64,000 nt of DNA, taken from the NCBI RefSeq assembly GCF_001640805.2, contig NC_066851.1, positions 11,149,550 through 11,213,549 on the forward strand. Reading direction: 5' to 3'. This document shows positions 1-11,483 of this stretch, piece by piece. The position numbers and the translations under genes were made by a program. Numbering within the stretch: position 1 is the first letter of the stretch; each line of letters starts with the position of its first letter. The notes beneath the pieces are model-generated. The model searched no databases and had not been told where the DNA came from. It saw only the letters and a program-made list of their open reading frames with translations. This DNA is from Lates calcarifer (Eukaryota > Chordata > Actinopteri > Centropomidae).

Positions 1-299
1 GACTGGTTGTAACACACTCAGACCCAGGAATGAAGCCAGAATTTAATTTCAGCTGACTGTGTGCTCCATCTAGATATACTTTTATTAAGAAATGAAAGCT
101 GGTAATTTTAGATACAAGCAGTGTAAATGCACAGGCTGCTAATGGAGTTCCATTTTACAGAGGGCCTTTTCCTTTTTGGGCTTTTAGAATCTAATCTAGT
201 CTATTGTCAGGATGGTCAGGGTGTCTAATCATCCTTAACCTTGCATCAGTGCCATAACCCCTTCTATTTCCTTGCCCTCCCAACAATTTAAACATGATT

Positions 300-560
300 T
301 TAACATAATAACAGGACTTTTAGCATCCTAGTCACTGCACCTTCTACCAGAATCACCACAACTAATGGGATCTAATCTATACAATAAGAGACATTAATAT
401 ATATGCAAATCAGCCAAGGCTACATCTCTCGCAGGGGGAGATAGACCGAGTTGGCATACGCTTGTATCATTGCTGTCACATGTGTCACTTAGTTGTTAAT
501 TACTGTTAACATTCCTAAAATGCAAATATGTGCTTCTGCAAATGCTGCAGCACATGTATC
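300..560. promoter_or_regulatory. candidate enhancer with two perfect octamer sites
   Basis: Perfect POU octamers ATGCAAAT lie at 403-410 and 520-527, 117 bp apart, with a SOX-like ACAATA at 381. The sequence is repeat-free. Position is about 12 kb upstream of the otx2 promoter. Function is inferred from motifs only. Confidence 0.35.
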
Positions 561-1263
561 CTTAAGTAATAATGTTCTGGGAAGAAAAAGGTTTCCTACC
601 CGCCCCCTCCCTCCTTGAAGGTCCAGCAGTGTGGGGGGAATTTGAGGCACTGGGGGTTGAGGGTTGCAGGTCGGCTGTTCAAAGCCACTCTGTGCATTGT
701 TGGGTAGTAAGGGATTAGGTCTCTCCAGGCTGCAGAATTTGCTTTCTAATTAAAAGGGATAAGATGTAGAAAAATAGTGAGGGGCATTACTACTGTAGAA
801 AAGAAGGGGGTGGAAAGGAGAAATGCTGAAAAGAGGGGATAGAAGTTTGTAGTGTCACCACTGGTGTTTGATCACAAGACTAAGCAAGAGTTACCAACCT
901 CTTGTTCTGACTCTCACTGCCCATTTTTTCCCCTCTGCACTCCAGCTCCAGCCTCGATCTCATTAACTCGCACACTTTGAACCTCAAAACAAAGACAAAA
1001 CAGTCATGTTATTTTTCCTTTTCACTAACTGTTATTGTGTGATGGTAGTCAACATGCTTTAGCTGTCAAGCTGCAGGAAGTCCACAACTCTCTCATTTCT
1101 GCTCCAAATTTGTATTGCACATGATGATGTAGTATAATTAAACATGAGTCAGTAAATTATCCTGTTAGTTACCTTAAAAAATACAGAGTTGACAGAAAGG
1201 ACAACTAACTGTAGCACTTAAGTGTAATAAAAGCAACTAGCATATTATTAATTTCATCATGCC
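560..1263. other. upstream intergenic DNA, nothing recognised
   Basis: Unique AT-rich sequence with a short C-rich/G-rich patch at 600-660. No gene or repeat seen. Confidence 0.6.
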
Positions 1264-1590
1264 ATACACATATTACTGAAGTTTTATACTTCAGTACAAA
1301 TTTGAGGTCCTAAAATTTTAGGTAACTAAAAGGAATAGTTTGACATTTTGGTAAAAGCAAACACTTCTTTGCTTTATTTGCTTTCTTTCTGGTTCCTGTT
1401 TCCAGTCTTTGTGCTAGCTAAAGGGCTGCAGTCTGAAGCTACATTTTTCTGACTATTCTATGTACTTCTATGTCAGTAAAATTCTGAATACAGGACTTTT
1501 ACTTGTAATAGAAAATGTTTATCTATATATTTCTGGTATTGCTACTTTTACTGTGAAAGAATACATCTGTCACCACTGATAAAAATAAGA
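1264..1590 (+). repeat. decayed teleost dispersed-repeat fragments, apparently nested
   Basis: Two pieces resemble families common in percomorph genomes (recognised from memory). 1330-1440 starts GGAATAGTTTGACATTTTGG and ends with CCAGTCTTTGTGCTAGCTAA...GAAGCTACAT, the two ends of one family with its middle lost. It is flanked by 1290-1310 (GTACAAATTTGAGGT) and 1460-1585 (CTGAATACAGGACTTTTACT, TGGTATTGCTACTTTTACT), which look like parts of a second family. One element thus seems to have inserted into another. Confidence 0.5.
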
Positions 1591-2689
1591 CAAGATCACT
1601 TGTGGTGAGGATTATTGGGTTAAAGTGAAGCATCTCAGAATACTGAAACACTTCATTTGAGCCACTTAACTGTATAATACTGAATCCAGGGGGCTGGTCT
1701 GTGGCCCAGCATGTGTTTTTATTTAACCCTTTGCTCCACTGTCCATGCCTCCTTCAGCCAGCATGCTGCTGTTTTGTTACCTTGTCCTCCAGCAGGGGTC
1801 CAGCTCTCCCCAGGCACCTTACAAACGAACCCCGAGTTTTAAGCACACACAGAGGCCTGATTCTTTTCCCCTGAGCCCTGGGAGGTTAACGACATGCCAA
1901 CGACATACCAGCGGAGAACAAGACCTCCGTCCTCACTCCCCTCCTCTCTTGGCCAACCGTCTTACCAGCACACACGCACTGGGGTTTTGTGGTTGTTCTG
2001 CACCAGCACAAACCCCTCTAAAACCTTCAAGCCCTGGAAACTCCATCTCAAACAGAGCTCATTTCTTGGTAGTGTCTGGTTGCTGAAGCACCCCTCCCCA
2101 CCCCCACACCACCACTGCTACCTTCTCTATTTTTTACCAAGCTCCATGAAGCTCTCACCTTTTACTCCCAGGCAATCCGATCCTATTTGGAGTGTGTGAC
2201 GAGGGCCATTCTCCATCACCTCACTGATCAAGAGCCCCCCTGTAAAGCGGGCCCAGGGATGAGCAGGTACAGATTTGGGGAGAAGAGGGAGTGGGGCATG
2301 TAGTGAAAGAATCTGCAGTGAGCCAAGGAGAAGATTAAACGGCAGCTAACCGTCAGTACTCCCCCCCCCCCCCCCCCGTCTCCCTCCTCCCTCAACACTC
2401 CCCACTATTTCACTGGTGTCCTGAGGGGGAGTACCAGGGGGAGGGAGGGGAGGAAGAAAGCAAGGGGAGGCCAGTGGCACAGTGGTGGCTGAGCCATCTT
2501 GTCATCATAGCAGGACAAGCACATTCAACCGTGTCCTCTGTACCCTCCCATCTTATTCCAGACACTGTATTGCCCTCTGCCGAAATCCATCAAAACCCCT
2601 CTCTTGGCCCCTGTTCCCCCCCTTGTTGGAAGAGTGCTCTCCGCTGGTGTCTTTTCTTTTTTAAAGGGCAGAGATGAGTCCTGGGCTCT
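1591..2689. other. upstream intergenic DNA
   Basis: Mixed composition with the C17 run. Open frames of up to 113 codons at 1745-2199 overlap in several frames and lack domains, so none is called. Confidence 0.5.
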
Positions 2690-2800
2690 GCAGTCTTTCC
2701 AGGCATCCAAATTAATTTGCGTCTGGGCAGCAACATAAGCAGCACGGGGCTATTTGATGAGAGTGTAGGGCAATGACATGCACTGGCAGTCATGCCTTGA
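2690..2800. promoter_or_regulatory. candidate conserved non-coding element
   Basis: Homopolymer-poor, mixed-composition sequence between a C17 run (2361-2377) and plain DNA, with a homeodomain-type AAATTAATTTG at 2709-2719. Judged by texture only. Confidence 0.25.
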
Positions 2801-3079
2801 TCTCTTGCTTTCTTTCCTTGTCACTTTCCACCTCACCTTAATGCCAGATTCATGCCAGCCTCATCCACATGGGTGGCACATAAGCCAAGACTTGTGTTTC
2901 TTAGAGGAGTAATAACTGCTGCACTCTGAGAAAACACTTCAAATCTCTGCTTTTGTGTGTGTATCAAGTATCCTTCTTAATGTAAGCTTAAATTACCAAA
3001 CCGCTAAAACTGCCAGCACCCCCCCAAAAAACAAAAAAGCACACCAATCATGAACTGTATTGTCCTCACAGCGAATAAA

Positions 3080-3390
3080 ATGAGGATGCGCTCCATTGAG
3101 CAATTTCTGAAAATCCCTCTGCTAATTTTCTGATCAATACCTCAAGAACAGATCGGTTTCATAATAATAAACACACTAAGGACATCTACAAAACAGCATT
3201 CCTTTAGTTTGATAAATGTCAAAGTGAACTTAATGCAATTTGACATGCATTTGAAGTGGTGATCCAAAAAGGGTACCATAGTTAATGCCTAATTAGCGTC
3301 CCTAAATAATAAAGCAACTTAGACTAATAATTATTGCATGTACCCATTCTACCAGTTGCACTGACAATTAACCTTTCTCAACTGGTGATT
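3080..3390. promoter_or_regulatory. candidate conserved non-coding element
   Basis: 310 bp without microsatellite or low complexity, dense in homeodomain cores (GCTAATTTTC, CCTAATTAGCG at about 3288-3298, CTAATAATTATTG). The texture is typical of developmental enhancers near homeobox genes. No alignment was possible. Confidence 0.35.
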
Positions 3391-3699
3391 CGCAATTTGA
3401 GTAAATCCTGTTATCAGCAAATATAACACATGGCACACACACACGTTTCAAACACCACTCAAGGAAATCTATGCAGTGTTTACGGTCGGAAAGCAGAACA
3501 ACAAAACAAACAGCAGATATCCACTTTCAGTAAACACCACCCAACCACTTATACAGTATCTTCCCAGTGGCTTAGAGTGGGTGGGGAATCAACTTTAGGT
3601 GGCTGCTGTGAATGTCATTGAACTACTTGTGTTTACGCAGGCTTAATATTGCCGTAACAAGGTCTCTTTAAACACACAGCAAATGCCTCTGAATGTATC

Positions 3700-3810
3700 A
3701 GGTCAATTTTACCCGAAGGTCTCGTTTTATAAATGTCTGGTGCTGCTGTATAGTATTTCATTGTTTTGGAACAGTGACAATAAAGACTATTCTATTCTAT
3801 TCTATTCATA
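3700..3810 (+). repeat. 3' end of a teleost LINE/SINE-like retroelement
   Basis: The sequence ATTTCATTGTTTTGGAACAG then GTGACAATAAAGACTATTC followed by TTCTA repeats (about 3788-3806) is the typical 3' tail of many fish non-LTR elements: the ACAATAAA signal plus a short tandem tail. Only about 100 bp are recognisable, a 5'-truncated remnant. Confidence 0.5.
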
Positions 3811-4008
3811 AATTGACAATTCAAATTTTACAGCCTATAGAGAGGTGGAAGAATTTAAGAAAACATGGAGCATTGATGGAGAACTTCACAAAAGAGTCTG
3901 TGGTGCTGCTGACCACTGTTCAAATAACAAATGCTGTCCAAGTCTGTGATATTAGATCACTGGAGCCAAAAACACGATTACCCAGAGACAAAATAAAGGT
4001 GAAAAGAT

Positions 4009-4935
4009 TCAGGATTGAGCATTCTCCCAAAATGTCTCTCCCTCATCCCAATTTGGCAGCACTTGGCTTGTTGCCCACTCACATTGTGTGGACGGCCCTG
4101 CCACTGTTGCCATGGGGATGTGTGGACCTGCGCAGGCCCTGAAGGCAGAATGGCCTGGTGGTGAGGTGGGGGTTATCATCAGCAGCAGACTCTGCTGGGC
4201 CCCCATCCAGAGGCCTGGGTGCAGAAGGAGCTGCGAGGCAGCGGAAGTACCCACCCCCCTGCAACCCACTCTCTGCAGGGCCTCTCTCCCCGGTGGATGC
4301 TGCCGCTGTTTCGAACCGAGATGGGACTCAGTAGCACAGGGCTCCAGCCTGTCCACTGGGGGTCGGCTGCCTGACTCCCGTAAGCCTGGGCCAGACGGGG
4401 TGGGCTGAGGTGGGAAGGGGCCAGGCGAGGCGAGCTGGACTGTGGCCCAGTGCGGTGACTGCCTGTCTGCCCAGGCGCTGGGCCACGCTGCCACTCCTCC
4501 CTGGGCTCGTGCCCCTGCACTTGGATTTCAAAGGGATGTGACAGGGGGACTGGCTTTCCCTCTCCATTGCAGGATCCCTGCCCCACCAACAGCTTCTCCA
4601 AAGCCCCCCCTCAAACAGCTTTCAGCCCCCACTCTCTCCCAGCCCCCAAATGCCCCTCCAACAGCTTTTCTGTTTCAGCCATGAACCCAGGCTCCCTCTC
4701 ACACTGTGCCATTCCCACCACTGCTGCCTCACATTTGGGAGGAGAAGGGGGAGGTTGTGCTGCTACACTGCACCCATCTGCCCCATGTCTTTCCATGCTG
4801 TGGACCATGATGCTGCAGCATGTCTCTCTGGGCGCCGTAAAGACTTTGGCAAGTGCACTAGGCCTTCAGGCCCCCCTCCCTTTGTATGCTCCCTGTCCGC
4901 CACATGCACACATTGATGCACACCATCTGATTTAA
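4009..4935. other. GC-rich block of unknown nature
   Basis: Markedly more GC-rich than its neighbours, with overlapping open frames on both strands, the longest about 160 residues. The overlapping frames are expected from GC richness; none has a recognisable domain or convincing splice context. It could be an unrecognised exon, regulatory DNA or an isochore fluctuation. Confidence 0.3.
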
Positions 4936-6573
4936 AATGTACTTACACAAAAAACAAGTGCATGTGATCATGCTCATGTATTGGAGAGACAGATGGTGGT
5001 TAATACAGATGGATGATTTAGACTGAAACTGGGAAAATAATATAATTTTTAAATGCACTGACTTAATAATAGCTCAAGCTACCTCTGTTACACCCTATGA
5101 ACTCCAAGCTATCCGAACAAGATCTGAGTCAGATGCGGTGCCACTGTGTCTGTGTGGCAACCAGCTCATTCAGCAACTGGCCCATCATCAGTGAGCATCC
5201 TACAAAACCAAAATGATACTGACAGGCTGCGTTTCAATTGGCTGAGATCTCCTTTTCTCTCTCTCTCGCTCTCTCTGTCTAGGTTTCTCTCTTCATCGCT
5301 CCCCGCATGGCATTTCTCTGGCAGGTCCTCCAGTGAAATTCCTCCTCTCCTGGTCTCAGCATTCCCGCAGCCAGCCTCCCTGCCTGGGCAGAGCGGAGTG
5401 GCTGGGGCTGGGTGGGACGGTGCTCCCCCTGAGCCGGTCCCAAGCTACGGCTACAACTCTAGCCCATAACACATTCCTCCAGCCACTGACCAGTCCCCCC
5501 AGCAACCAGGAGAGAGGTGAAGAGAGGAGGGATGGGGGCTTAGTGGTGGAGTGTTTTATATCATCTGCTGGAGTTCTACAAGAGTGTAATACGGCTAAAA
5601 ATGTACATGAAATACCTTGGAGGAAACAGCTTTTACTCATCTACACGGTCTTCACTGTACATGTATTGATCACTTTTGTGAACAGCCCTCAGATCATCCT
5701 GAGTGATCAGATCTTTGTATCTTCTCTACAAAGGTTCAGTTCAATGAAAAGTGGCTCCTTGATGCTGAACAAGGAACAAATAGAAACTGTTCCAGCACGT
5801 TAACAGACTCTCCTCCAGTCCTTCACAGAGGTTTAATGGGGTGCATATCACAGTCTGTCAGTCAAAAGCTGCTCCTGGACAGCTCAAGTAGCGGTAGGAC
5901 AGGAGCCGGACGGTCCCCTCCTCTGCTCCCTCCTACTTTTCCCCCAAGCTGAGCCAGGCGCTGTGTTTACTCTCCTAATTACAGGGGAGGGGCCGGCTGA
6001 CAGGCGAGCCATCACAGATTCCCCACAGGCCCGGGGCTGGGAACGCTACAAACACCCGCCGCTGTCTCCCAAATGTGACGGCAATGTCCAACTGTCATGG
6101 GGGAGCCTTCACTGGCAAAACCCAAGGGCCCAAAGAGAGATATTAAAGACATGAGAGGAATTGGCAGAGTTGGCACTAACAGGGGGTACGCTTGAGAAGT
6201 CGAAGTGGGGAGCTGGGGGCATCGCCAAAGTGTCATTCAAAGCAAAGTGGGGTTTGGACAGGGCACAAACACTGATTTACACACACATACACACACACAC
6301 ACACAAGACACTGCTCTCGCTCTTATCGAGCTAAGGCGGGAGAGTTACATATACCAGACAAGAAATCCAACCAGTGGAGCCATGTGATAGACCATGTTTG
6401 CAAAGAAAGTTAGTCCACTGTTTAACATTACTCACTCCTTCTGGACTATCCAGTGTCTTTCTAACTGCCTAATGTGAACATGCTGTGTTGTGACTTATCT
6501 TTTTACATCTGGTCATCAGTTATTGGTTTTGTAAACAAACACTGTTCGTTTTGGTGGCAAAGGTGACATGATA
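4936..6573. other. upstream intergenic DNA
   Basis: TC repeats at 5250-5290 and CA repeats at 6280-6305; a GC-balanced stretch at 5880-6170 may be an element. No gene seen. Confidence 0.5.
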
Positions 6574-7092
6574 TTTAAAGCACCCCTCCACTCAAAAATA
6601 TGTTTTGCTTATTGTTCCTTCATTTTGATTATTTTAACTTCACTGCCTTCACTGTGCAGAATTTGACACCAGAAGGCTGTTTTTAAATTCATTTTCTTAA
6701 GGAGAAATATCTCTCTGTGCTCACCAATTATCTGAGTCTACAATCACTGTGACATCACAACCGAGTCTTGAAGTCAGTCATGGTCCAATACGCAACTTAG
6801 ACAAGTAAGTGTGATGTGAAAACATGTGAAACGTCCTGAATCAGAAACAATCAGAATGGACCTTTTCACTGAAGCAGGAGACATACTGTATTAATTTATG
6901 AAGAGGTTAAACTTTTGAAATTCACAATATATGCATGTTTGTTTAATTCTGGATTTTCATTGAGGGAAAAAGAAGAGATGTATTTTTAAGAATTTTTAAG
7001 GAGGTAATTGAACTTTTCGGTGGAAAAACCATACTAGACACAAGCTGAGTATTTTTATATGTCATAAAACCTGTCTGGAGGGGGTCTTTAAA
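6574..7092. mobile_element. non-autonomous DNA transposon (MITE-like) with terminal inverted repeats
   Basis: About 520 bp. It begins TTTAAAGCACCCCTCCACTC, and the reverse complement of its end reads TTTAAAGACCCCCTCCAGAC, giving imperfect inverted repeats of about 20 bp. The interior (CACTGTGACATCACAA, 6748-6763) resembles a repeat frequent in perch-like fishes. TTAA at both edges could be a duplicated piggyBac-type target, but this is a guess. No transposase frame is present. Confidence 0.6.
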
Positions 7093-8579
7093 AGACTCAT
7101 TAGATTTGAATATTACTTACAATACTTTGTCAGTAAAAGTAAAATTATATAACCACAGTTTTCTACTAGTTTAACTGTATTAATGAAAAACATGAAGCAC
7201 TTTACAAGGAATGATGGAGAAATGAAAACATCTTATTAATCTATGACTGTGGCTTTGATAAAATACACACTTAATAATAAACTGTAACTACAATGTGTGT
7301 GTGAGTGTGTGTGCATGTACACTAACCCTCCTCCCGGGGAGGTATAATCCAGTAGAGGTTGTAATGCTCCAGTGCTGCTGGGGGGGGGGGGGTCTGAGAG
7401 AATCCCTCTGGAAGCACAGTGGCTGACCCTATCACATATTCAGGTCAAATAAACAAAACAGTGTTGAGAGAAAGGTTAAAATGGTAGAATCGTCTCTCCA
7501 CTGTCTCTCCCAACCAACGGCTGAGATCGTCCTGCTCCCTGTCGGCAACACACACCTCACCCCCAAGAGGCAAGACAAGAAAACCATTTGATAAATCATG
7601 AATAGTCACAGTTGTGCAAGTGCTGTGACCATTTCTAAAATTTATTATGGGGATTACACACAAAATCACACAATGTAACATTTTCAAATGTGTTATGAAT
7701 GCCTCCCAGAATCCAATTCAAATCCTAGGTTACCAAATAAGCCTGAACAAATCCCCCACATTGAGTTCTTCCTCCTTTGAAGACTTGAGAGGTCCGGTCT
7801 GCAGGGCAGGTTTTACCACTCCATGCAGACACCTCAACACTCAGAGGAAAAGGCTACTGATGGCTAGGTGAGGGGAGAGAGGGAGAAGAAGAGCAAAGGG
7901 GAGGTTTGACAATGATATTAACATAGATGTCTTTATTCGCAAATTAATCTTTAATTAATTCTGAGAAAGAAAAGAAACAAAACTGTGACAATAAATACAC
8001 TTGGTTTAATTCTTCAGCAATTATACTTAAATATAACATTAGTTAAGAGTTAAATCAAGTTCTAAAATGAGCCCATTTACTATGAAAAACAGCTAGTGAT
8101 GTGTCCTTGCAGAAGAAGCAAGAACTACCCAGATTGTGTGGAGACGAGCTCTTCACACAGTTCATTCAGTCAAGTTAACCTTGAGGCAGCAGAGTCTTCT
8201 CCCGCCTTGTATTTGTCCTTGTCGGTTTTCTGCCAGTCTTGACTTTGCCTCCTCATTGATGATCTGAAGGCGAGTGTGCTTAATTGCATCCGTTTGTTTG
8301 TTGGCGAACTCCTGCGCAAACACAACACAAACAATTATAGCACTAATTAAAAGGCATGTCATATTAATGGCAAGAGCAAAACTTGGCAAACACACACACA
8401 CACACAGCCACGGCATTATGGAGGCGCTGCATTTAAATTTATGGAGAGTTCTGTTTCAATTTCATGATCAGCACACCTTTTCATTATAAAAGTATAAGAT
8501 AAAAACTAGAATACAGGCTCATGCAGGCTTTTCTATAATCATTTAAAAGAGAGCTTTGAACCAAAACTAAATTTGTAAC
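7093..8579. other. upstream intergenic DNA
   Basis: AT-rich with a G-run and CA repeats; no gene recognised. Confidence 0.5.
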
Positions 8580-8820
8580 ACTGTGAATAATTGTAGAGAT
8601 AAAATCCCAGATGCGGAGTGCTGCCTGGGTGCCTCTGTGTCAGTAAACTCTTCCCCAAACTGACACTGAATAGGGTTTCTCCCCCTTTAATCCCTGGGGA
8701 GGGCTCTGAATGTGTTTTGATGACCTCTGGGGTCAGTTACATGTTACATTACACAAAGGTTTAGCTCCTTTGTAATAAGGGAGCAGCGTGGGGAAAGCCC
8801 TCAGTTTAGACATCTTGCTC
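8580..8820. promoter_or_regulatory. candidate enhancer with nuclear-receptor and SOX/TCF-type palindromes
   Basis: TGACCT-ctg-GGGTCA at 8721-8735 is an everted pair of nuclear-receptor half-sites, and ACAAAGG/CCTTTGT at 8753-8773 is a mirrored pair of ACAAAG (SOX or TCF/LEF-type) sites, 7 bp apart. An Otx-type TTTAATCCC lies near 8687. The surroundings are repeat-free. Function is inferred. Confidence 0.35.
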
Positions 8821-9959
8821 ACTACGCAGTGCACCTTTTTTTTTTTGCAAAACAGCAGCAGAGTGGCGACGTATCCATCAAACCTGCCAGGCTAATTAAA
8901 ATACAGCTTGTGATTATCCTACTTCAGCTCATCTCTCTTTCTCTCGCTCACACACACAACAAAACACACACTCTGTGTGCCTCTCCACAATAATTACTGT
9001 GTTAAATAAAGCACAGTAATTACTGTGGATGTAACCCCGGTCATTTTTATCAACTTCACTTAGAGCTGTACACATGTTCTTAAATCAAATAATAAAGAAT
9101 TTCTAAAACAGTTTCTAAATATGTACTACATTTGAAATTTTGCACATATTTTGGAAATATGTGATTATCTTAAAAAGAGTAAGGAAAGAGTGGAATAAAC
9201 TCATTTTCCAGCTAATATTGATGATAACTTTGTGTTTAATAGAAAGATTAAAAAGACAGAAAATAAACAACGTTACCAAAAGTAAAGCTGGATAATAAAA
9301 AAATCTGGTTAAAGTGACTTCTGGTTGTTTACTGCAAAAAGGCAATAAGTAGTGAGGTAAATTTAAAATCTCAGATGCAAAAGGAAAGACTTTTCTTGAC
9401 ATTAAAGATTATCTGCATTTCTTTATGAATTGGCTTTATTGGATTTTATTCCTTTTTTTCTATCTCCCTTTTTAAAGCTCAGAATGAATTCCACCAACAC
9501 ATTCCCCATATTCAGCCATGCGAATATCAAACAAGGAGGGAAAGAGGCAGAGAGGAGGAGAGGAAAAACTGTTAGATCTTCTGGATAGTTAGAAGATGTA
9601 TATAAATAAATATGTAAATATGCAGCTTTAAATTCAGATAACTGCACAAACAGCATCTGTGATTTGTTTTGCAAAAGAGCCAACATTTAAATTCTCAGGC
9701 TGCTGTGTTTTTATTTGCTCGATTTTAATTTTTAAAAGAAACATTTATTCATTCTTTAATTTGTTGATTATTTCTTTTTATGTGTGGATAAGGCGCAGAC
9801 CGGGGGGAGAAGGGGCAGTCTTCCTATTAATTATCCAATCTTGATACATAACATTTTTCTTTTCAAGGCTATCAAACAGGGGTTAAACGTCCAGACCTGT
9901 GCACTTTTTTAAAAAGATGTATAAGACTACGTATTAACTGGGTGGAAATCACAGGTTGG
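8821..9959. other. upstream intergenic DNA
   Basis: AT-rich unique sequence; CAGTAATTACTG palindromic cores recur at 8991-9026. Nothing coding. Confidence 0.5.
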
Positions 9960-10420
9960 AGCAGGCCTGGTGAAATCCTCACCCTCAGGTTGAGTGTAGC
10001 AGAGGCGGAGATAAAAGCCGTCGTCGTCAATTAGCCGGGAGTCAGTGGGAGCGCAGCTCGCCAGAGGCGTTTAACTCCTTCTCCCTTTAAACGTCCTTTT
10101 AAGATACAAAGTCCCTGCGGAGGGCCTGGCTTTACAATTTAATAAATTATTTAGCAATTTAAACGGTGAGATCCAGCAGATAACAGCATCAGACGTCATG
10201 ATTTTCCACGCAGCATTTTCAAAGTCTCGCGTTAGGGTACATTACCATGCAGCTGCTAAATATGAGGAAATGTTCACCAATTTTTCTTCTTTAATTACAT
10301 TTTGGCAGCAAGCTGATTATTTTTGTGTTACCTTCAGATACAATAAAAGTCCGTGTCATAGGCCTGACCGTTTAAGGAGGAGCATGTGGAACAATATACA
10401 AGATTTTTAAGGAGCTGTAG
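9960..10420. promoter_or_regulatory. candidate conserved non-coding element
   Basis: 460 bp, repeat-free, with CAATTAGCC, TTTAATTACATTTTGG, an E-box-like CAGCTG and CpG clusters at 10015-10075. About 2.3 kb before the otx2 promoter. Judged by texture and motifs only. Confidence 0.35.
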
Positions 10421-11448
10421 CCCTGTTAATTTATCTTTTACGTTCTGCCTTAAATGTGGTGATTTTTGCACGAGTCTGGTGCAGTAACATGCAAGAGGAC
10501 TAAACTGTGACCTCTGCGATGGACACAGAGCAAACAGCAACATAATTAAAAATCCTTAACACAAGACAGGATACTCTACCGTCTGAAGATGCCCTCTGAT
10601 ACATGATTTGACTTCACATAAAAATGTGAATCTACACCACTTTTTACACTATATTAGATGAGATCATTCTTTAGAGTGTTATGAAGCTATAAAGAGAAAT
10701 AAACATGATTTTTTTAAGAGAAGAAAAACAGAACAAACAGGGATACCTGAATGTGTTGCAGCTCCTTTCCTCCAAACAGACTCGCTGCAAAACTTTTGCT
10801 CTGTCAGATCTCAGGTCGGTTGTTAAAAGAAATCCAGGTTTATGATCCACACAGCCGCTTCCTCTGATCCCAAATCTGTCAGGAGAGATGTCACTGAGTT
10901 TTGTGAAGTTGATACAGTGTGCAGTGTATCAGTTTGGCGTATCAGCCTGAGCAGGCTGCAGCTCTGAGTGAAAACCAGTCTCCCCCCCCAGCAGCAGCTG
11001 TCACCGCACCTTTGACTCTGGCCTTCCAACACGAGCCACAGAGAGAGGCAAATGACGATTCATAAAACCCACGGTCTGCCTGTGTTTATAAATCTAAATC
11101 AATATTCAAATCTGTTTGAAGTGAGCGGGTGTGTCCGTGCAAGCGCGCAGTGTGTGCGTGAGAGAGACCGTGTGTGTGTGTGTGACTGTGTGTGTGTGTG
11201 TGTGAGTGTGTGAGTGAGTGAGTGTGTAGGTGTTCCACAAAGCCTCTTAAGATGATACATTTACCAAGCCGTGACAAAAACCCTCTGCATATTATTTTGA
11301 GATGGGCACGCAGGTTCAAAATTCAAGTGACGTAGAGGAGGCTTATTTGTCCCTTGCAGCTTGAAGGTCCTCCAGAAAATATCATCTAAGATCAATACTG
11401 CCCCAAATGGCTTTTATAATAATACTAACCATTATTATTATAATTATT

Positions 11449-11483
<35 letters not shown>

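Noticed and set aside
4009..4601. 140-161-codon minus-strand frames
   Set aside because: Overlap each other in several frames inside GC-rich DNA; no domain or splice support.
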